From NCBI GenBank assembly GCA_040901705.1, contig JBBDYI010000367.1, positions 1-11,660 on the forward strand: DNA of 11,660 nucleotides, given 5' to 3'. Below the pieces are notes generated by a model. The model saw nothing but the letters and a program-made list of their open reading frames with translations, had not been told where the DNA came from and ran no database searches. Positions 7,256-11,660 of the stretch are shown in pieces; position 1 is the first letter of the stretch; each line of letters opens with the position of its first letter. Origin of the DNA: PLA5 sp040901705 (GTDB lineage: Bacteria; Planctomycetota; Planctomycetia; Pirellulales; PLA5). The translations under genes and the position numbers were made by a program.

Positions 7256-7286
7256 CCGGCCCACGGACGTAACGACCGTGGGCCGG
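7256..7286 (-). terminator. Strong 11-bp stem-loop just after tssC
   Basis: CCGGCCCACGG (7256-7266) and CCGTGGGCCGG (7276-7286) form a perfect 11-bp GC-rich stem with a 9-base loop, 36 bases beyond the tssC stop codon. On the transcribed strand it is followed by TTGCTTGT, only weakly T-rich. It may therefore be a partial terminator, or a structure that protects the tssA-B-C transcript from 3' decay. Either would raise sheath protein output relative to the downstream genes. A dispersed palindrome without function is the alternative. Confidence 0.5.
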
Positions 7287-7322
7287 CGGAAATCGTCGTT
7301 CTTTCGCCCTCGGCGGCGAACG

Positions 7323-8828
7323 TTACTTTTGCAACGTCGGAATCTTGGCCACCATGCGGAGCGACGTGGTCAGCTCTTCCAACTGGAGCCACGGACGGAG
7401 CCAGGCCACGGCATTGTAGGAGCCGGGCGCGCCGGGGATCTCCTCAACCTTGACCTTGGCTTCGGCCAACGGGAACTTGGCCTTCATCTCTTGATCGGCC
7501 TTGGTGTCGCCGAGCACGTACTGCATGATCCAGCGGTTGAGTTCCTTTTCGCAGTCCTTGGCTTCCATGAACTTGCCGATCCAGTCGCGGGCCATCACCT
7601 TCAGGTAATGGGCGATCCGCGAGGTGGCCATCATGTACGGCAAGCGGGCCGAAATGGCCGCGTTCGCCGTGGCGTCGGCCGTGTCGTACTTCTTTGGCTT
7701 CTGCGTCGTTTGGGCGCCGAAGAACACGGCGTAGTCCGTATTCTTGTAGTGAACGAGCGGCAGGAAGCCCAAGTCGGATAATTCCTTTTCGCGGCGATCG
7801 GTGATTGCAACTTCCGTCGGGCATTTCATGTCGACGTCGCCGTCGTCGGCGTAGAACACGTGGACCGGCAAATCCTCGACTTTGCCGCCGCCCTCGGCGC
7901 CGCGGATGGCGGTACACCAGCCGTACTTGGCGAAGGCGTCGGTGAGCCGCGTGCCCATGACGTAGGACGCATTCATCCAGGTGTAGTTACTGTGGTCGGT
8001 CGGCTTGCCGCGGCCGCGTTCGTCGAGGTCGAGCTCCTCGTAAGAGAACTCCTCGATCGGCTTGGTGATTTCGCCGTAGGGCATCCGCGACAGCACGCGC
8101 GGCATGCAGAGGGTGACGAATCGCGAATCTTCGCTGTCGCGGAAGCTCTTCCACTTGGCGTGCTCGACCGTGTCGAAGATTTTCGCCAGATCGCGCGGGC
8201 GGGAGAGATCGGAATAGGTGTCCATGCCCATCAGCTTGGGCGAGGCGGCCGAAATGAACGGGCAGAAGGCGCTGGCGGCCACGCCAGCGATCTTGCCGAG
8301 CAGGTTGATGTCGTCCGGGTGGTTGGTGAACTCGTAGTCGCCGATGAGCGCGCCGTAGGGTTCGCCGCCGGCGGTGCCAAATTCGTTTTCGTAGAGCTTC
8401 TTGAACAGTTCGCTCTGATCGAACTCGACGGCCTTTTCCATGTGCGACGCCAGCTCGCGCTTGCGAGTGTTGAAGACCTTGATCTTCAACTGCGTGCCGG
8501 TTTCGCTATTCATGACGAGGTAGTTGAGGCCCCGCCAGGTTCCTTCGAGTTGCTGGAACTCAGGGTGATGCATGACGGCGGCGAGCTGTTTGCTCATGGC
8601 CGCGTCGATGGCCGCGATGCCCTTTTGGATCGTCCGCGTGACGTTCTTATCGAACGTCACGGTGCCCTTCATCGCTTCGTCGACCAAGGCGCGGATCAAC
8701 TCCGTGCCCCGCTCACGCGTAGTGCCGGGCGTGGCGTCGATCACTTGATTCAGTAGGCTGTCTTGAATTGCGCCGGCCTCGACCGCTTGGGCGGCGGAGG
8801 ATTGGGCTTGCTGTTCGCCGGTGCTCAT
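7323..8828 (-). CDS. tssC: T6SS contractile sheath large subunit TssC (ImpC, VipB)
   Basis: TssC pairs with TssB to form the cytoplasmic contractile sheath that drives the Hcp tube out of the cell. The 501-residue product has the typical family length and motifs: AAVMHHPEFQQLEGTWRGL (about residues 83-101), VEFDQSELFKKLYENEFGTA, ALIGDYEF, VAASAFCPFI, and a C-terminus ending QLEELTTSLRMVAKIP. The ATG at 8828 overlaps the tssB stop as ATGA. It is preceded by GGAGGTGATC, a complete match to the 16S rRNA tail, with a 6-base gap from GGAGG to the start. This predicts tightly coupled, strong translation, as expected for two sheath subunits made in equal amounts. It is the canonical TssC of the locus; the downstream gene at 5326-6960 is the divergent paralogue. 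Confidence 0.97.
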   Translation of the reverse strand: MSTGEQQAQSSAAQAVEAGAIQDSLLNQVIDATPGTTRERGTELIRALVDEAMKGTVTFDKNVTRTIQKGIAAIDAAMSKQLAAVMHHPEFQQLEGTWRGLNYLVMNSETGTQLKIKVFNTRKRELASHMEKAVEFDQSELFKKLYENEFGTAGGEPYGALIGDYEFTNHPDDINLLGKIAGVAASAFCPFISAASPKLMGMDTYSDLSRPRDLAKIFDTVEHAKWKSFRDSEDSRFVTLCMPRVLSRMPYGEITKPIEEFSYEELDLDERGRGKPTDHSNYTWMNASYVMGTRLTDAFAKYGWCTAIRGAEGGGKVEDLPVHVFYADDGDVDMKCPTEVAITDRREKELSDLGFLPLVHYKNTDYAVFFGAQTTQKPKKYDTADATANAAISARLPYMMATSRIAHYLKVMARDWIGKFMEAKDCEKELNRWIMQYVLGDTKADQEMKAKFPLAEAKVKVEEIPGAPGSYNAVAWLRPWLQLEELTTSLRMVAKIPTLQK

Positions 8829-9400
8829 TGATCACCTCCATCGCTCGGCTGGCTGGGTTCGGACGGTTCGGGTTCGGGCGCCGGAGCCGGCGCGCTGGCG
8901 GCCGGCGGATTGAACGCCCCGCTGGCTTGCTTGATCTTGGCCGGGTCTTTCAGCAGGTCTTCGATCTGCTGCTCGAAGTCGTCGGCCAGGTCGACCTTGC
9001 CGAGTAGTTCGGTGAGCTTCTGGCGGGTTTCCATCAGCTTCTTGAGCGGCTCGACCTGATCGACGATCTTGGCCGGGTCGAAGTCGTCCAAGGAGTTGAA
9101 TTTGAGTTGCACGCCGATTTCGCTGCCGTCGCCCTTGAGCGTGTTCTCGACCCGCAACTTCAAGCCGGGCGACATGCGGGCCATCACGTCGTTGAAGTTA
9201 TCGCGGTCGATCTGGACGAACTTGCGGTCCTTGAAGCTCTTGAGGGGCTGCGTCGGATTACCGGAGAAATCCCCTAGCACGCCGACGACGAACGGCAATT
9301 CCTTCTTCACGCGGGCGTCGCCGATTTCGACGTCGTACGTGATGTGAACGCGCGGCTTACGCACGCGGCTCAGTTTCTTTTGTTGCGATTCAGATGCCAT
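8825..9400 (-). CDS. tssB: T6SS contractile sheath small subunit TssB (ImpB, VipA)
   Basis: TssB is the small sheath subunit that intertwines with TssC. Family landmarks are RVRKPRVHITYDVE near the N-terminus, ELPFVVGVLGDFSG, then KFVQIDRDNFNDVMARMSP and a DDFDPAKIVDQVEPLKKL stretch. The open frame extends to 9433. I chose the ATG at 9400 because AGGAG precedes it by about 8 bases and the family's N-terminus fits there, giving 191 residues. The last 33 residues or so (from about 159) form a Pro/Ala/Glu/Ser-rich tail, beyond what I expect for ordinary TssB proteins of about 165-175 residues. The final codons of this tail also encode the strong tssC ribosome-binding site. The stop overlaps the tssC start. 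Confidence 0.95.
   Translation of the reverse strand: MASESQQKKLSRVRKPRVHITYDVEIGDARVKKELPFVVGVLGDFSGNPTQPLKSFKDRKFVQIDRDNFNDVMARMSPGLKLRVENTLKGDGSEIGVQLKFNSLDDFDPAKIVDQVEPLKKLMETRQKLTELLGKVDLADDFEQQIEDLLKDPAKIKQASGAFNPPAASAPAPAPEPEPSEPSQPSDGGDQ
8830..8839 (-). promoter_or_regulatory. Maximal Shine-Dalgarno site for tssC
   Basis: The minus strand reads GGAGGTGATC, ten consecutive bases complementary to the 3' end of 16S rRNA. The GGAGG core is six bases before the tssC ATG. The site lies inside the last codons of tssB (Asp-Gly-Gly-Asp-Gln-stop), so it is read through by tssB ribosomes. Other genes in the window have only short or no such sites. Confidence 0.85.
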
Positions 9401-9435
9401 GATGGCGTCTCCTGATGTGTCACGGTATGTCAAGT

Positions 9436-9563
9436 CTCAATGACCAAATGCCAATGCTCAATCAATGCCCAAGCCCCAATACCGAATAACCGAAAGCGCC
9501 GGTTCACCGCCGTTGGTCATTCGTGCTTGCTCATTGATTGGTCATTGACAATTGGTCATTGAG
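9436..9563. repeat. Imperfect palindrome of the TCAATGACCAA family between tssA and tssB
   Basis: The left arm (9436-9474) begins CTCAATGACCAAATGCCAATG and continues CAATCAATG. The right arm (about 9524-9563) contains CATTGATTGGTCATTGACAA and TTGGTCATTGAG, its near reverse complement. The arms flank about 50 bases. The element fills nearly the whole 173-base gap between the tssA stop and the tssB start. It belongs to a different sequence family from the CGCAGAGG palindromes but has the same architecture. In the mRNA it would form a long hairpin just ahead of the tssB ribosome-binding site. Confidence 0.75.
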
Positions 9564-9573
9564 CATTCGCGCC

Positions 9574-10725
9574 CTACTTTTTCTTGGCCTCGGCGACGTC
9601 CATGATGCCGATGCGGGTGAAAACGGCTTGTCGCATCTTATCGTCGCCGATCAGCTCCGACAACAACGTCGCCAGATCCATCCGGCCCCAGCGGACGGCT
9701 TCTTCGACGTGATGGGCGATCGGGCTGTGGGGCTCGACCCGGCGGAAGAACTCGGCGATGTGCGAGAGCGCGGCCAGCGCGTCGTCTCGCGTGACGATCG
9801 ACCCCCGGCCATTCGCCGCCGGCTGACCCTGTGCCGCACCGGCCTCGCCGGTCGTCGCCACGTCGGTTCCGCCCGCTGCTTCCGCCGCGAACAGACCCTT
9901 CGATTTACCCAAGTTGACCACGATTTCGAGGCATTCGCCGAGCAGTTTTTCCGTGTCACTGACGGGCGGCGAAACGGGGAAGCCCTTCTCGTCCTTGCCG
10001 CACTTGTTGTCGAGCGATTTGCTGAGATTTTGCAGCTCGGCGAGGCACTGCATCAGGTCTTCGTGGAGGTTCTTGTAAAATTCGGGCGTCGTCGCGGCGT
10101 GGGCCGCGTTGAATTCGCCCATCTGGACGACGCCAGCGTCCAACTTCGCCTGGCGGACCGCTTTGTCGGATTCTTTGTCGAGGGCCTGGGCCGCGCGATA
10201 ATCGGCGAAGCTATACGGTTCGCTCTCCGTAATCACGATGTTGTTGATCGGGAACGCCAGCGCGCCGGCGAAAAGCCCCTCGAACGGTTTCACTCGCGTG
10301 ATCACTTTTTCGAGATCCGAAGGCGGTTCGACGCCTTCTTCTTCCTCCGGCTGCGGATAGAGACCGCTCCAATAGTCGTCCGCCAGCTTGCGGGCGAATT
10401 TGAGGCCGTCGCGCAGCCCGCCGAACCCTTTGAGACGCACGAGGGCCTCGCACAGCCAGGCGGTGATGCCGAAGTCCTTCGACTTCTCGGTCAGCGCCTT
10501 GGTCGACAACTCCTGGACCTTGTTCCAAACCAACTGGTCCGGGCTGTAGTCGGGGTTGCCCTTTTGGATTTCGCGTTCGACGTTGCGCGATTGTTCGCGG
10601 GCGTCGCGAATTTGCTGGTAGATGGACCCGGGACTGATGTCAAGCCGCAAGTCCGGACCGACCATGCTGTCGCCGGCGATCGGCTCGAGCATTTTTTGGA
10701 GGTTCAATACCGAAGGCGTCGCCAT
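9574..10725 (-). CDS. tssA: T6SS assembly protein TssA (ImpA family)
   Basis: TssA primes and caps sheath-tube polymerisation in the cytoplasm and contacts the baseplate. The 383-residue product carries an ImpA N-terminal domain: LNLQKMLEPIAGDSMVGPDL near the start, then a WLCEALVRLKGFGGLRDGL region and DDYWSGLYPQPEEEEG. A Gly/Ala-rich linker lies around residues 285-308. The C-terminal helical domain (about 309-383) has RDDALAALSHIAEFFRRVEP followed by HSPI and GRMDLATLLSELIGDDKMR, typical of TssA C-termini. The start is ambiguous: the ATG at 10725, or a GTG at 10734 that has TTAGG 8 bases upstream and would add three residues. It is the first gene of the leftward block, like impA in imp clusters, and is probably transcribed from the 10735-11170 region. 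Confidence 0.92.
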   Translation of the reverse strand: MATPSVLNLQKMLEPIAGDSMVGPDLRLDISPGSIYQQIRDAREQSRNVEREIQKGNPDYSPDQLVWNKVQELSTKALTEKSKDFGITAWLCEALVRLKGFGGLRDGLKFARKLADDYWSGLYPQPEEEEGVEPPSDLEKVITRVKPFEGLFAGALAFPINNIVITESEPYSFADYRAAQALDKESDKAVRQAKLDAGVVQMGEFNAAHAATTPEFYKNLHEDLMQCLAELQNLSKSLDNKCGKDEKGFPVSPPVSDTEKLLGECLEIVVNLGKSKGLFAAEAAGGTDVATTGEAGAAQGQPAANGRGSIVTRDDALAALSHIAEFFRRVEPHSPIAHHVEEAVRWGRMDLATLLSELIGDDKMRQAVFTRIGIMDVAEAKKK

Positions 10726-10872
10726 CGAGGACACTCGTCTTGCCTAAGTGCAATGGGCGCGGCCGCGGCGCGGCGGAACATCCGCCCGACTCCGCGCAAT
10801 CGGCCGCAACGACCTCTTCGTGCCGAACCGGTGTCGCTCGTCGCGCTGATAGTCACACCGATTCGACCCGAC

Positions 10873-10901
10873 AGTATATACGGTTCCCAGGGCGGAGTAA
10901 C
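10873..10901 (-). promoter_or_regulatory. Candidate sigma70-type promoter for tssA
   Basis: On the minus strand, TATACT (10878-10873, five of six consensus bases) follows GTTACT (10901-10896, three of six) with a 17-base spacer. Transcription would start near 10866, giving an untranslated leader of about 140 bases before tssA. The match is modest and planctomycete promoters are poorly characterised, so this is a weak prediction. It is the best candidate I found upstream of the block. Confidence 0.3.
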
Positions 10902-11056
10902 CACGTAGGCGGGGAAAAACGGCGAGAAAAAAACGTCGTGAAAGTCGCCGGGGAATCCGCCGGCCTCAGTCCGGGCGTTTCTGCCGCACCCGATCGTTCG
11001 CCGCATGAGCAAACGTAGCACGCCGACCGCGGGCGTCGCGGGCTTTGCTCAATCGA

Positions 11057-11062
11057 TATAAT
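11057..11062 (+). promoter_or_regulatory. Candidate -10 box for the small membrane-protein gene
   Basis: A perfect TATAAT lies at 11057-11062 in an otherwise GC-rich region, about 110 bases before the ATG at 11171. The -35 position (around 11034-11039) has no good match. The hexamer alone is weak evidence. Confidence 0.3.
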
Positions 11063-11170
11063 CGTCAGGGTCGTGCGTGCTGCGGTGAGGCGGCGTCGGT
11101 CAAAAAGGCGGCGCGGACGATTTCGTTTGGTAAGGATTCTCGGCACGGCCAGCGTTGGTACAGGCCCCGC

Positions 11171-11440
11171 ATGAAAACGATCTGCTTGATTTGGTACGTC
11201 GCGGCGATGCTCGTGGTGCTGGCGTTCGTGGCGTCGGTGATTCGGTATGTGCCGGAGGCACAGCGATTCGGCAACATTCTTGCGGCGACGCTTGGCTTTT
11301 GTGCGGTCGTCGCGGTGGCGGTCGCGATCTGGATTGGCCGCCTTGCGGCCGATCATCCGATTCGCAAGTCCAAAACGATCGCCGGCGTTTGCATCGCCGC
11401 GGCGGTCGCGGTCACGCTTTTGACGGCACTCGTTGGCTAA
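11171..11440 (+). CDS. Small three-helix membrane protein of unknown function
   Basis: The 89-residue product has three evident hydrophobic segments, at about residues 4-24, 34-59 and 69-88. Between the second and third lies a charged loop (ADHPIRKSK) and between the first and second a short RYVPEAQR loop. This fits a small inner-membrane protein. I do not recognise a family or conserved catalytic residues. The frame is open upstream to 11045. I chose the ATG at 11171 because CAGG lies 6-7 bases before it and the upstream extension is Arg-rich and non-hydrophobic. It is divergent from the T6SS block, so a functional link is only positional. The 220 bases beyond its stop hold no gene I can support. 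Confidence 0.6.
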   Translation: MKTICLIWYVAAMLVVLAFVASVIRYVPEAQRFGNILAATLGFCAVVAVAVAIWIGRLAADHPIRKSKTIAGVCIAAAVAVTLLTALVG

Positions 11441-11660
11441 CGGGCCAACGTCCGGCGATGCGGCGCAGCGCCGCAATGGCTGGCGGGATGCGGGGAACGG
11501 CGATGCGCGAAGCATCCAAGGCGTCGATGGAGGCGATTTTGCGAGTATGGAAGGCGCGGGAGAAGATCGGAGATGCTTGGCGAGGAGGAGGGGGCGGAAT
11601 AACGAGGACGGGAGCAATCCTGTTCGGCACGGGATTTGGAGGATGCGTTGCTAGGCTTTG

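Larger units (their letters stand above)
10726..11170. other. Divergent intergenic region between tssA and the small membrane-protein gene
   Basis: This 445-base stretch separates the leftward T6SS genes from the rightward small gene. Frames crossing it give compositionally biased peptides rich in Arg, Pro and Ser with no recognisable motif, so I call no gene here. It contains the two candidate promoters listed separately. It also has an inverted repeat GAGCAAA (11007-11013) / TTTGCTC (11044-11050) just upstream of the rightward -10 box, which could be a binding site or a loose hairpin. Confidence 0.5.

Noticed and set aside
128..10725. Prophage tail module or extracellular contractile injection system
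   Set aside because: The TssA, TssF, TssG and TagJ signatures are specific to T6SS. No phage capsid, portal, tape measure or AAA+ eCIS gene is present.
9538..10908. 456-codon plus-strand frame opposite tssA
   Set aside because: It is a shadow of tssA, with no domain signature and a start inside the palindromic spacer.
11458..11660. Plus-strand ATG frame from 11458 that remains open to the window edge
   Set aside because: It could be the start of a partial gene. However, the peptide is Gly/Arg/Met-rich with many GGA, CGA and AGG codons, several in-frame ATGs without a ribosome-binding site, and no motif. The evidence is too weak.

Overview
The window carries a leftward (minus-strand) block of type VI secretion system (T6SS) structural genes. 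In transcription order they are tssA, tssB, tssC, a second tssC-like gene (impD type), impE/tagJ, tssE, tssF and tssG. Each was identified by reading family-typical motifs in the translations. As I remember it, this is the order impA to impH of the rhizobial/agrobacterial imp cluster. Together the products would build the contractile sheath (TssB with two TssC proteins), the sheath accessory factor (TagJ), the assembly cap/primer (TssA) and the baseplate wedge (TssE, TssF, TssG). The membrane complex (TssJ/L/M), TssK, the ATPase ClpV/TssH, Hcp and VgrG are not in the window, nor is any recognisable effector or immunity gene.

Layout from right to left: 11171-11440 is a small rightward gene for a three-helix membrane protein of unknown role. 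A 445-base divergent intergenic region follows, with candidate promoters for both directions. Then come tssA (9574-10725), a palindromic spacer, tssB (8825-9400) and tssC (7323-8828) joined by an ATGA overlap, and a 362-base spacer with a strong stem-loop and a large palindromic repeat. Next are the tssC paralogue (5326-6960), a 324-base spacer with a second palindromic repeat of the same family, and impE/tagJ (4207-5001). An inserted pair of small membrane-protein reading frames follows: an intact DUF1328 gene, and one interrupted by an in-frame TGA. The block ends with tssE-tssF-tssG (128-3670), closely spaced or overlapping, and a perfect 10-bp hairpin beyond tssG.

The host is probably a GC-rich bacterium, and I lean towards Planctomycetota (Pirellulales-like). 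This rests on intergenic repeats of the kinds 'cgcagaggacgcagagg', 'tcattggtcattg' and 'ccagtccccagcccc', which I associate with planctomycete genomes from memory. It is an inference, not a proven assignment. The most unusual signals are non-coding. The larger spacers between the T6SS genes hold long imperfect palindromes, and the outer arms of two of them differ in sequence between copies but still pair within each copy. tssE starts with GTG directly against a repeat and has no visible ribosome-binding site. tssC has a 10-base ribosome-binding site that exactly matches the 16S tail.
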